Assembly: GCA_937958105.1 (NCBI GenBank)
Contig: CALFXJ010000060.1
Coordinates: 1-64,000, forward strand
DNA: 64,000 nucleotides
Direction of reading: 5' to 3'
Source: an uncultured Cellvibrio sp.
GTDB lineage: Bacteria > Pseudomonadota > Gammaproteobacteria > Pseudomonadales > Cellvibrionaceae
In this document: piece after piece, positions 41,470 to 50,361 of the stretch
How positions within the stretch are numbered: the stretch's first letter is position 1
Layout: every line of letters starts with the position of its first letter
Made by a program: the position numbers and the translations under genes
The notes under the pieces: model-generated
Database searches by the model: none
The model's input: the letters and a program-made list of their open reading frames with translations, nothing else
Told to the model about the DNA's origin: nothing

Positions 41470-44145
41470 TTATCCATCTATTTCACGTAAAACCCTGAAT
41501 CCGGTAATCGCATCGGGATTACCCTCATGACGGGTGCTGTTGTTAAAGCTACATTCTTCCATTGCCGTCTCAAATGAGCCCCCTACCGCGAGATGGCTGC
41601 CCCGATCATTAACCCACTCGCGGGCGTTGCCCAGATAATTAACCATCCCCCAGGCGTTCTGCTGCCCGATGGTTGCCTTAATCAGCGCATTACCCTTCTG
41701 AATACCGCGTGAGTTCAGTTTACAGTTCCTGTTCGGGTCCACCCGGCCCGTATCGGCTTTGGCAGCATATTGCCACTCAGCCAATGTGGGTAGACGATAG
41801 CGGCGCCCAGACTTATCGCTCAGCCATTTCAGATAAGCATTGGCATTGGCCAGAGATATGTTGGTGGCTGGCAGGCTGCGGTCAGCACTGGTATTTGCCG
41901 TACAGCTTTTTGTCGACTGACAGAATTCATTGAACTCATCAATCATCACCTCGTATTTTCCGATCGCAAAGGTTTTGATACTGCCTTTTCCTGGAATAAC
42001 AACCATAGCCGGCGCCTTGCTGACGCCGCTCATCCGGTCGCGGCAACTGGTTCCCATCCCACGGGCGCCCAGTCCAGCTAATGAGGTGCTGCAGGGATCT
42101 TTGGGTACGATTCTGATCCCTGCAATAGTGGCATTACCCCGGAACAGGCGCATAGCCTGTACCTTGGCCGCTTCACCCCGTTCAGGGAAAGATGAACCAA
42201 TCCGCTCAATACACTGAGCGAGAGAACGTGTAATACGCGGTTCTTCGCGTTTGTAGCGAGCGGAGTCCAGAGATTGCAACTTGGTAATGGCAATCTCGAA
42301 ATCTTTCATATCGATATTGCTGCGGCAGGCCAGCTGTTTATTGACGTTTTCCAAGCCCACCTCAAAGGCTGATCTCCGCTCGGCAACTGTTTGCGCTTCC
42401 TTGGCAGCACGCTGCTGTTCCTGTGCAAGCAACGCCCGTTGCTTTTCCTGTTCTTCCTCAAAACGCTTCTTATCTTCCAGCGCCTGGGCTATACGCGCTT
42501 CGAGCATCTCGAGAGTCTGTTTATCCTCCGTATAGCGCCCTGCATTAACAGTCCATAGCTGCGCATTTTCAAGAGCACCTTCTGTTAAGGCTTGCTCAAT
42601 CTGCTTGAGATAAAGCTGGTAGATATTGGATTCCTGTTCAACCAGCCAGGTGTCATCCTTGCCCAGCAACTGGCGCAGTTCCTGCACCTCGTCCCATAAC
42701 TGCTTTTCCCAGGGGGGTGTGAACAGGGCCGAAGCATATAGATCTGTGACGGCCTGCATCTTCATTTCTCGGCGCAATTGCTGTTCGATCTGACTCCGTA
42801 CTTGATCTTCTGACAGGCCTGCCTCCGGAACAGGTTTGTACTTGTAATAGGCTCCACCCGCCAGCGCCAGTAGTACCAGCAGAGCCAGAACAATTTTTCC
42901 GGTGTGGCCGCTCTTGCGATTGAGCTCTTCCCAGAAGGCTTCAACAGATTCGGTGCGATCTTCACGGTCAAACGCCAGGCTTCGCTCGATGGCTCGCCAC
43001 TGGTTTTTGGTGAGACCTGGGATGCGTTTGGGCTTGAGTTTCTGTCGTTTTGCTTCGTCAGCATGAACGCGGTTGTAGGGGTGCTCGCCGGTAAACAGCT
43101 CGTAAGCAATACAACCCAGTGCGTAAATATCGTCGCGCACATCCGGTGTCTTGCCTTCCAGCATTTCCAGACTGGCGTAAGCTGGTGTCAGCGCACCGAG
43201 ATTGCCCGCATCAAATACGGTGCGATCATCATGACTTTCTTCGCGGTGTTCCGCTTTGGCAACAGCCCGGGCAATACCAAAATCGAAGACTTTGGCCACA
43301 CCTTTAGTGTTGACGAAAATATTGCCCGGCTTGAAGTCAGAATGAATGATATGTTGCCCATGGGCATAGATAAGCGCTGAGCAGATACCATTGAGTATCT
43401 TCCATACCTCTTCGGTGGGCAACCCAATAGAACGGTACTGGCTGATCAGTTTGTCCAGTGGTTTACCGTCCAGGTATTCCATGGTCATAAAGACCGTATC
43501 GCCGTCACGGTCAAAATCATGGACGTTTACAATGTTGGGGTGAGCGATGCGTTGCGTCTTGCGCGATTCACGCTGCAGTGCGATAAAGGCTTCCGGATGC
43601 GCCTTGAACTCATCACTTAATACCTTAATAGCGACGTAGGGATCCCGGTCCTGCGCCTCGACTTTCAGCAGGTCCTTCGCTTTATAAACAACCCCCATAC
43701 CGCCCGCACCGAGAAGTTCTTCAAAAACAAAACGGTTTTTGATAATCCCATATTCACTGGCAGGTTCATTTTTTTCTACCGGCTGCTCAGGGGCGACTCG
43801 GGTAACATCCGGGTCCTTTACTTCCTTCTTTACTGCCGGTGATGGCGCTGGCCGTCTGGGAATAAAGCGGGTTTTGTCCGGACGCTCATCCGGACGAGGA
43901 ACATTTCTCGGGGGAACCACGCGAGTCTTATCAGCGTTCTCTACGGCAGTTGTCGCGGATTTGACACGGGTTTTATCTGCACCTGCACCAGGGAGAGGTG
44001 TTTTCAGGCGAGTCTTGTCCAGCCCCTCAACAGATGCTGGTTGAGGTTTTTTTGGAGGTGCAAAGCGGGTTTTATCCTCAACATCGTTATTAGGATTAAC
44101 CGGCACCTTAATGCGTGTTTTGTCGCTGTCACCCGGGTTATTCAT
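41470..44145 (-). CDS. ppkA: T6SS Ser/Thr protein kinase PpkA-like with FGE/SUMF1-type C-terminal domain
   Basis: This 891-residue protein has an N-terminal tail with seven D-x-T-R motifs (1-120), a Hanks-type kinase domain (about 138-410: GAGGMGVVYK loop, HSDFKPGN catalytic loop, FDFGIA), one membrane helix (about 417-436), a coiled coil rich in Glu/Gln/Arg (about 545-600) and a periplasmic formylglycine-generating-enzyme-like domain (about 690-891: LPTLAEWQYAA, GNAREWVND, GFRVLRE). The catalytic loop has Ser where RD kinases have Arg. PpkA phosphorylates Fha or TssL to trigger assembly; pppA lies 25 bp upstream as its antagonist. The outer domain probably senses an envelope signal, since the catalytic cysteines of FGE enzymes are not evident. 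Confidence 0.9.
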   Translation of the reverse strand: MNNPGDSDKTRIKVPVNPNNDVEDKTRFAPPKKPQPASVEGLDKTRLKTPLPGAGADKTRVKSATTAVENADKTRVVPPRNVPRPDERPDKTRFIPRRPAPSPAVKKEVKDPDVTRVAPEQPVEKNEPASEYGIIKNRFVFEELLGAGGMGVVYKAKDLLKVEAQDRDPYVAIKVLSDEFKAHPEAFIALQRESRKTQRIAHPNIVNVHDFDRDGDTVFMTMEYLDGKPLDKLISQYRSIGLPTEEVWKILNGICSALIYAHGQHIIHSDFKPGNIFVNTKGVAKVFDFGIARAVAKAEHREESHDDRTVFDAGNLGALTPAYASLEMLEGKTPDVRDDIYALGCIAYELFTGEHPYNRVHADEAKRQKLKPKRIPGLTKNQWRAIERSLAFDREDRTESVEAFWEELNRKSGHTGKIVLALLVLLALAGGAYYKYKPVPEAGLSEDQVRSQIEQQLRREMKMQAVTDLYASALFTPPWEKQLWDEVQELRQLLGKDDTWLVEQESNIYQLYLKQIEQALTEGALENAQLWTVNAGRYTEDKQTLEMLEARIAQALEDKKRFEEEQEKQRALLAQEQQRAAKEAQTVAERRSAFEVGLENVNKQLACRSNIDMKDFEIAITKLQSLDSARYKREEPRITRSLAQCIERIGSSFPERGEAAKVQAMRLFRGNATIAGIRIVPKDPCSTSLAGLGARGMGTSCRDRMSGVSKAPAMVVIPGKGSIKTFAIGKYEVMIDEFNEFCQSTKSCTANTSADRSLPATNISLANANAYLKWLSDKSGRRYRLPTLAEWQYAAKADTGRVDPNRNCKLNSRGIQKGNALIKATIGQQNAWGMVNYLGNAREWVNDRGSHLAVGGSFETAMEECSFNNSTRHEGNPDAITGFRVLREIDG
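43798..44124 (-). repeat. Seven D-(K/V)-T-R motifs in the kinase N-terminal tail
   Basis: Six DKTR and one DVTR tetrapeptides stand at residues 8, 24, 43, 57, 72, 90 and 113, separated by Pro/Ala-rich linkers of 9-19 residues. Most are followed by a hydrophobic residue and then Pro or Lys one to three places on. Spacing and context suggest a multi-site phospho-threonine array able to bind FHA domains. TssL carries the related DKTV and DRTV. Confidence 0.7.
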
Positions 44146-44170
44146 CTTTTACAACCACTTTACGTTCATT

Positions 44171-44947
44171 CTATCCTTGAGCGATATCCGCAGAGGGAAC
44201 CTTGCCATGATGACCCTGCACCACAATAACAGAAACATTATCCGGTGCACCGTTTTCAAGGGCTTTATTAATCAGCACATCTACACTTTGCTCAACGTCC
44301 CGCACCATCATTGCCTGGTAAATATCTTCATCACTGACTGCTGTGTAGAGTCCGTCACTGCACAGCAGGAAAGTATCGCCTACCTGCGTAGTAAAAACAT
44401 TGATATCGACATATAGCGGGCTTTCAACTCCGACAGCACGGGTAATTACGTTGCGCTGCGGATGGTTTTCAGTATCTTCGCGGGAGATCAAGCCCAGCTC
44501 AATCATCTCTTCCAGCTGGCTGTGGTCCCGGGAGATCTGTACCAGCTGCTGGTTACGGAAGCGGTAGAGGCGGGAGTCGCCCACCCATAAACAAACCCCT
44601 ATCCGACCTTTGATGATTAGCGCTACCAGGGTGCTGCCCATGGTGCCTTCTTCAAACATGATCTGGGCGTACTCCAGCATGTTGTCGTTGGCCTCGATCA
44701 GGCAATCCTCAATCGCATCGACATAAGCACTCAGGTTTTCCTGTTCGCTTATCGATTCCAGTGCCGTGACAATTTTACTGCTGGCGATATCACCAACCTG
44801 ATGCCCTCCCATACCGTCGGCCACAGCCCAGAGGCCGATTTCAGGGTTTTCAAAGATGGCATCCTCATTGACTGCTCGTACCACACCTACATCGGTGCGG
44901 GCGCAGCTTTTCCATACAATGGGACGTCTGAATGTTGTATCAGTCAT
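44171..44947 (-). CDS. pppA: PP2C-type Ser/Thr phosphatase PppA
   Basis: This 258-residue phosphatase has the PP2C metal-site motifs VNEDAIF, VADGMGGHQ, GDSRLYRFR, LLCSDGLY and DNVSVIVV. The start at 44947 is chosen because GCGGAAAC precedes it and the product begins just before the PP2C domain; the open frame continues 50 codons upstream without a family match. In T6SS loci PppA reverses PpkA phosphorylation and turns the system off. It lies between tagF and ppkA, with gaps of 32 and 25 bp. Confidence 0.93.
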   Translation of the reverse strand: MTDTTFRRPIVWKSCARTDVGVVRAVNEDAIFENPEIGLWAVADGMGGHQVGDIASSKIVTALESISEQENLSAYVDAIEDCLIEANDNMLEYAQIMFEEGTMGSTLVALIIKGRIGVCLWVGDSRLYRFRNQQLVQISRDHSQLEEMIELGLISREDTENHPQRNVITRAVGVESPLYVDINVFTTQVGDTFLLCSDGLYTAVSDEDIYQAMMVRDVEQSVDVLINKALENGAPDNVSVIVVQGHHGKVPSADIAQG

Positions 44948-44979
44948 TCGTTGTTTCCGCTGAGAATGGCACGCATGCA

Positions 44980-45708
44980 TTATTGCTGCACTGGTTTCAA
45001 TCGATAGGGTTCGTGCCAACCCCGAGAATCCCATTGACCATCCATCATGGCAGCAATGCCACGCATTGGCGGAAGCCCGCGGGAGTAAAATAAACAAGGT
45101 TCCAGCTGTTGCGACCCCAAGGTGGCCCAGACGCTGTAACTCGACAGGCTCTCACGCAGTGAGGCATCAAGCAGCCAGGAATACATGAAGCGTGGCGATT
45201 GCTCCTCGAAATCCATTTTGATCACCGAACCTGCCGGGTTTGTGGCGGGGCCAACCGGTGTATATAAGCAGGACTGATCCAGACGATGACGATTGATCTC
45301 TTCGACCAGATCATCAATGTGCAGCTGACCTTCCAGTGCTCTTAGGGCTGCATCCTCTATAGGTTCAAACCATTGAACCTGATTGATCAGCTCAAGAGGA
45401 TTTAATCCGGACGGCAGGCGCGTCGCCACGGAAAATGGAAAATACCGCCCTACCCGGTCAACGCTGGGCAACATAATGCCGGCCCAGACGTATTGATCAA
45501 TGACACCTTCGGAGAACGCAAAGCGCCAGATAGGGCTCGTCAGGTAAATATCCAACCAGGTTTCACCGATCTGCTCCTGTGAGCTACCCACAAAGCCCTG
45601 AAGCCATGCGTCCCATGTATTTATAAAATTACTGGGCAGGTCACGGTAAATGAAATCGCCGTGGGCGGGCAGCTTACCGAACAGTCCAACTGGTCTCATC
45701 TGGTTCAT
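44980..45708 (-). CDS. tagF: T6SS-associated protein TagF
   Basis: This 242-residue protein shows the TagF (ImpM, DUF2094) signature GLFGKLPAHGDFIYRDLP near the start and GVIMLPSVDRVGRYFPF-type residues (GIMLPSVDRVGRYFPF) in the middle. TagF is a post-translational repressor that acts on Fha independently of the kinase pathway. Its ATG directly follows the tssM stop codon, so the two are translationally coupled. Confidence 0.93.
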   Translation of the reverse strand: MNQMRPVGLFGKLPAHGDFIYRDLPSNFINTWDAWLQGFVGSSQEQIGETWLDIYLTSPIWRFAFSEGVIDQYVWAGIMLPSVDRVGRYFPFSVATRLPSGLNPLELINQVQWFEPIEDAALRALEGQLHIDDLVEEINRHRLDQSCLYTPVGPATNPAGSVIKMDFEEQSPRFMYSWLLDASLRESLSSYSVWATLGSQQLEPCLFYSRGLPPMRGIAAMMDGQWDSRGWHEPYRLKPVQQ

Positions 45709-48700
45709 TTAAATAGACTCCGGGCATCGGAAAGAACCCAATAAATCATTTTTAAACGGGTTATGAACACTTGTCGCTTTACCTTCATAGGTAATCTTGC
45801 GGGCCGCAGCGCCACCGCCTGTACTGACACTGAAGGTAATCAAGTACACATTGGATTGGGTCGTTCCTTTGATCTCCGAGGCATCCATCAAACGGAACCA
45901 GGCCCATGGGCCAGTGAACGCCCGATCATAGGTAGAGCCATTCAGATCCTCAAAGATAACGCGAATCCGACGACCGTCGTTATCGCCAGACCATACCACC
46001 GGCTTCCAGAATTTGGGCCCGTGATTGTAGGTTACCCGCTGATCGCCCAGATCCAGGGTAAAGAGAGCATCTTCGCGGTTCATAGTATATGGACGCAGCT
46101 CAAGATTGATGCTGGGCGTCTCAGGATTTTGCCGGAAGAAAATGTTGCGGATGCTCGCCGCTCGCTGGAGTTGCGTAATCGTTGTCGAAGAAAAACCGAT
46201 GCTGTAGTTATCGACAGAACGATTAGCCCAGCTTCCACGGGTTTCAATAAAGGGATCCATAAATTCCTTCACAAACTGATCGATAGTCCCTTGAGGTTTG
46301 AAGAAGGCGCTGAAGTCCAGCAAAGCCAGCTCGTCATTTGATGAACGGTTCAATGGATAACGTCCGGCCAGACCCTGAGCATAAGGACCATACACCCGTG
46401 CCCGCCACTCAGCGTTGACATATTGATGTGCGGAGCGCAAAACGAGTCGCCAGGTTTCATCGGACAGAGAGGTCAGCCAGCGCTGAACAGGCTCAGGTGT
46501 CGACTTGGCATAAGCCCGCAGTGCGGTAATGGGGTTGGCGGCCCCGCTCTGGAAACGGGCTTTGGCGATTTCAAAAGATTTTTGATTCGGGTCCGGCGCC
46601 AGCGTAATCTCCTGAACAAACTCTTTCAGCTGTTCCAGACGCTGCATGGTGCCATTGATTGGTGCGGGCCCGCGAGAAGATTCGCGAAGCAGCAGGTTTA
46701 GTTCGTGGAAGCGCTTATCAACCACCGTCCCTTCGACGCGAGTGGAGAGATAATCTACGGCTCGATCTGTCTTGCTGCCATCCTGAAGCTTATCAGAAAT
46801 GTTATCCAGCAGCGGCGGTGTCAATTGTGTATTGGTTTTACCCACCTGCAATACAGACAACAAGGGCGAATAAACCGGATCCACCATGCTGGTGAGAACA
46901 TCGTTTATCTCCCGCAAACTGGAAAAATCGGCAATATGAAGATTGTCGTAAATATTTGTCCAGGTTTTGGTGTAATCAGCCAGGTAATGTTCCTTTACCT
47001 GCTCGCTGATTTCCCCGAGATCCTGATTGATGAAATCGACATTCTTGTCGTTTTCGTCTGCAAGAATCCAGCGCTCATTAATGACATCAGAGACAACGGG
47101 TGAGCCGACAGAGAAATCGACATTCTTGTAGCCCTGAATAGTGTACAGAGCAGGAATCGACAACGCAGACTTTGTACGCTCATCCATCTTGTAAGCTGAA
47201 CGCACGGATTCACCGTAGAAGTTCAGCATGTCGATACGCTGGCTATACTCAGACCGTGACTTGATTCGACTGTAAACACGTTGAGATACGGGCACACGCA
47301 GCAGCGACGCGCGGGTTTGCGCCACCAGCTGCTCATTTAATTGCGACGGCTGCAGATCATGCTCAAGCAGAGCGTTTAAGTGAGCTTTCAACTCCTGGCG
47401 ACGAGTGCCTTCACCCTGAAAGTTTTTATCCCAGTATGTCTCAAACCACTCTTTAACGATCGGCTTCTCCATATGCTCAAGCTTGTTAAACATCACATAG
47501 ATCCGGAAGGTGTTATAAAGATCGCCTTCCGGATCGCCCTGCCGCAACGTGGCTTCGAGCGTTTCCAATAATTTTGGTAAAAACAGGGTCTTTAATTTGA
47601 CCTCGTAACTCCGGTTCGCCTCGGCATCTACCCGGCCGTCGTAAAGCCCCATGCCGGACAACCACGGATGATTCTCCTGGTTATATACAATGCTGGCTTT
47701 GGCCAGTGCGTTAAGCGAGGGAAGAACTGTGCGGATATCGCTGTTCCAGCGGCTCAGGCGTTTTTCTTCCTCTTTGTATTCGTCGACGTAATTTTTAACC
47801 TCGGCCATGTACATCTTGTTACGTGTAACACTGCCGCTCCATACCAGGATGACGATTAACGTGAGTGCAGCGAGTCCAATGTAGGCAACACGCTGAGACC
47901 ATCGGATAATACGCTCATAACGCGTATTTACCCCGACAAGCTCCGCTTCAGGAAAAATAACTTCGCGGAACAGGCGGGAAATAAAGAAGCTTTTGCCTCG
48001 CTGGGTGGGCAGTTGAGCCACGTCGCGGGCAAAGCCGAAGTTAGCAGCTACCGAGGTCATCAATCGATCGATAGGGGTACCGTCCTGAGTACCACTGGAG
48101 AAGTACACACCGCGCAGATAAGGCTGGAATTGATAGCGGTTCTGCACAAAAGTCTGTTTAACGAATGACTCAACGATCGTGTTGAGGTTTTCCATCTGCT
48201 GGGGGAAGCCTTCAATCGCAGCGCAGCGTTTTACATCCCGCTCCTGATGCATGCGCCATAACACCCGATCGTAAAGTCGACTGGATAAGTTGCGCAGTTC
48301 CTCATGCAGAAAGTCAAAATCGGGGCTCTGTGCGGGCTTGGGTGCATTTGGCAATGAAATACCCCAGACCTGATCGCGCTCTTCTTTACCGAGGTCTTCA
48401 AAGAACTCACTGAACCCCGAGACCAGATCCGATTTGGTGAACAGCAGGTAAATCGGAAAGCGAATCTCAAGTTTTTCCATCAGCTCGTCGAGACGCATCC
48501 GAATTGTCTTCGCATGCATAATCCGCTCTTCTTCTGTTTGAATCAGAAGGTCGTGCAAGCTGATGGCTACGATAGCGCCATTGATAGGGCGGCGGCGGCG
48601 ATTCCGCTTAAGGAGGTTCAGAAAACCTTCCCAGGCTGAACTGTCCACCACACGGTGACTATCCTGAGTAGTGTAGCGGCCGGCGGTATCAATCAGGACG

Positions 48701-49254
48701 GCTTCATTAGTAAACCACCAATCGCAGTTCCGGGTTCCCCCTACTCCCTGCAATGAACCTTTACCAAATTGCTCAGCCAAGGGAAAATCCAGCCCTGAAT
48801 TTACCAGCGCGGTAGTTTTTCCCGAGCCCGGCGGGCCAACAATGATGTACCAAGGCAGTTCATACAGCGCTTTGTTCTTACCTTTGCCTTTAAATTTTAG
48901 CTTCTTCAGGGTGGCCAGTGCCTGCGTAAAACGCTGGTTGATCTGATGGATTTCTTCGGATGCCTGTTCAGAAACAATATTGGCCTGCGAATCGTTATTG
49001 TTCTGCTGTAGATCCTCTACCAGTGACTGATTGCTCCGGCTATTCTGCAGCTGGATACGCAGGTTGTTCAGTCCCCACAGGACAATGATTACCATGATGG
49101 CAACCAGGCGAGCGATAACGCTGCCTAAGGGTGCTGTGTTGGACTCTCCAAATTTGATATGAGGACCAGCAAACCAGATCAACAGCGAAATCAGCAGTAA
49201 ACCGAAGATCGATATGACGATGGGGTTGGTAAAAAAACGTCCAATTTTTTTCAT
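45709..49254 (-). CDS. tssM: T6SS membrane complex protein TssM (IcmF)
   Basis: This 1181-residue inner-membrane protein has two N-terminal helices (about 12-65), a cytoplasmic NTPase domain with Walker A GPPGSGKTTAL (about 138), a third helix near 440 (IGLAALTLIVILVWSG), then a large periplasmic domain ending in a beta-rich region. It spans the periplasm with TssL and TssJ to form the docking complex. AGGTTTTT precedes the ATG. It is followed without gap by tagF and preceded by tssL (69 bp). Confidence 0.96.
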   Translation of the reverse strand: MKKIGRFFTNPIVISIFGLLLISLLIWFAGPHIKFGESNTAPLGSVIARLVAIMVIIVLWGLNNLRIQLQNSRSNQSLVEDLQQNNNDSQANIVSEQASEEIHQINQRFTQALATLKKLKFKGKGKNKALYELPWYIIVGPPGSGKTTALVNSGLDFPLAEQFGKGSLQGVGGTRNCDWWFTNEAVLIDTAGRYTTQDSHRVVDSSAWEGFLNLLKRNRRRRPINGAIVAISLHDLLIQTEEERIMHAKTIRMRLDELMEKLEIRFPIYLLFTKSDLVSGFSEFFEDLGKEERDQVWGISLPNAPKPAQSPDFDFLHEELRNLSSRLYDRVLWRMHQERDVKRCAAIEGFPQQMENLNTIVESFVKQTFVQNRYQFQPYLRGVYFSSGTQDGTPIDRLMTSVAANFGFARDVAQLPTQRGKSFFISRLFREVIFPEAELVGVNTRYERIIRWSQRVAYIGLAALTLIVILVWSGSVTRNKMYMAEVKNYVDEYKEEEKRLSRWNSDIRTVLPSLNALAKASIVYNQENHPWLSGMGLYDGRVDAEANRSYEVKLKTLFLPKLLETLEATLRQGDPEGDLYNTFRIYVMFNKLEHMEKPIVKEWFETYWDKNFQGEGTRRQELKAHLNALLEHDLQPSQLNEQLVAQTRASLLRVPVSQRVYSRIKSRSEYSQRIDMLNFYGESVRSAYKMDERTKSALSIPALYTIQGYKNVDFSVGSPVVSDVINERWILADENDKNVDFINQDLGEISEQVKEHYLADYTKTWTNIYDNLHIADFSSLREINDVLTSMVDPVYSPLLSVLQVGKTNTQLTPPLLDNISDKLQDGSKTDRAVDYLSTRVEGTVVDKRFHELNLLLRESSRGPAPINGTMQRLEQLKEFVQEITLAPDPNQKSFEIAKARFQSGAANPITALRAYAKSTPEPVQRWLTSLSDETWRLVLRSAHQYVNAEWRARVYGPYAQGLAGRYPLNRSSNDELALLDFSAFFKPQGTIDQFVKEFMDPFIETRGSWANRSVDNYSIGFSSTTITQLQRAASIRNIFFRQNPETPSINLELRPYTMNREDALFTLDLGDQRVTYNHGPKFWKPVVWSGDNDGRRIRVIFEDLNGSTYDRAFTGPWAWFRLMDASEIKGTTQSNVYLITFSVSTGGGAAARKITYEGKATSVHNPFKNDLLGSFRCPESI

Positions 49255-49323
49255 AAAAACCTGATCTCTTTAATACTCCACGGCGGTCCCGGCCATTAGC
49301 CACGCCTGATTCCAGGGTGAAAA

Positions 49324-50226
49324 CTAGGGTGTTTGGTTTTCTGTCGAAATGTTAATCAGCTCTTCGGTTACCGGTGTTGCTGATACATATAGCCAGTAGC
49401 GGAAGCCTGAATAGCCAAAGAACAGAATTACCAGTACTAACGCAACCACTACCCACATGGGGACATATTCGGTAAGAGGGTTGCGGGTATTGCCAAGACC
49501 TTGCCAGCGAGGTGAAAGCGCTCGTTCATAGTCACCTCTATGACGGCGGATGATCGCAAACAGCTCTTCGCGAATCTGATCCAATGCATCACGTCCGCGA
49601 CTCATCAAGCGATACTTACCTTCGAATCCGAGGCTCAGGCAGATGTAAAAGAGTTCAAGAATATCCAGATTATCGGCGGGCGTCTGACGCATACGATCAA
49701 GGATTAAGAATGATTTCTCCCCACCGGATGTCTCACCGTGAAAGACACTCAAAAGTGTTCTCTGTCCCCAGGCGCTTTCGCTCCCCCAGGGAGTGTTCAG
49801 TACGGCTTCGTCCAGCACAGAACACATCAGATAGCGCGCGGAGAGGATAACTTCCTGCCGTGTGCCCTGATCGCGAATACGCGCCTCAAAGGCTTTGACT
49901 TCATTGACCAAGCGCTGATGCAGTCCACCCACGTCAGGATGGCTGAGCGACTGACGGGTTTTTTCAAACACAGCGATTAATGTAGACGCCGCATTAACTA
50001 GCGGGTTTAAACCCTGATCCGTGCGGAAGTAGGCAGCCCCGGCATCCAGTGGGGGTCGCGACGTTGGTGCGGTTGAAGCCCGTCCCGGTTGCGGAATACT
50101 CGGCTGCGGGACATGGGTCTGTGACCCTGTGCCCCGCCCACCGGGCATGGGACGCATAACAGTACGGTCACCACCGGGTGTGGGTTGTTTGAAAACTGTT
50201 TTATCAGAATCGTCCGGAGACATCAT
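49324..50226 (-). CDS. tssL: T6SS membrane complex protein TssL (DotU)
   Basis: This 300-residue protein has a disordered N-terminal tail (1-70, Pro/Gly-rich), a cytoplasmic DotU domain (about 75-255, with ARYLMCSVLDEAVLNTPWG and SLGFEGKYR) and a C-terminal tail-anchor helix (VPMWVVVALVLVILFFGYSG). There is no peptidoglycan-binding extension. Two adjacent ATGs (50226 and 50223) follow AAGGGAG; a longer frame starting at 50265 is less likely. Thr10 and Thr22 lie in SDKTV and GDRTV motifs resembling those of the kinase tail. In Agrobacterium, phosphorylation of an N-terminal TssL threonine recruits Fha, so these are candidate sites. Confidence 0.95.
   Translation of the reverse strand: MMSPDDSDKTVFKQPTPGGDRTVMRPMPGGRGTGSQTHVPQPSIPQPGRASTAPTSRPPLDAGAAYFRTDQGLNPLVNAASTLIAVFEKTRQSLSHPDVGGLHQRLVNEVKAFEARIRDQGTRQEVILSARYLMCSVLDEAVLNTPWGSESAWGQRTLLSVFHGETSGGEKSFLILDRMRQTPADNLDILELFYICLSLGFEGKYRLMSRGRDALDQIREELFAIIRRHRGDYERALSPRWQGLGNTRNPLTEYVPMWVVVALVLVILFFGYSGFRYWLYVSATPVTEELINISTENQTP
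50158..50205 (-). other. DKTV / DRTV motifs in TssL tail (candidate phospho-threonine sites)
   Basis: Codons 8-11 (DKTV) and 20-23 (DRTV) of TssL repeat the D-basic-T pattern found seven times in the T6SS kinase. The surrounding tail is otherwise disordered. These are likely kinase targets and docking points for the FHA protein encoded in the same operon; this is inference. Confidence 0.55.
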
Positions 50227-50361
50227 TTGCTCCCTTTTATCAGGTTCATTCTGAAGGACTCTCATCAGCCAATATTCACTGAGGAGACTGTCCTGCAGCG
50301 ACAGGCGCTACTCATTAACTGTGAAACCAAATAACTTCACGTTGAAAATATCGCGTTATCG

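Noticed and set aside
44948..45097. Upstream extension of the PppA frame
   Set aside because: It overlaps the end of tagF, has no PP2C similarity, and the internal ATG at 44947 has a good ribosome-binding site.
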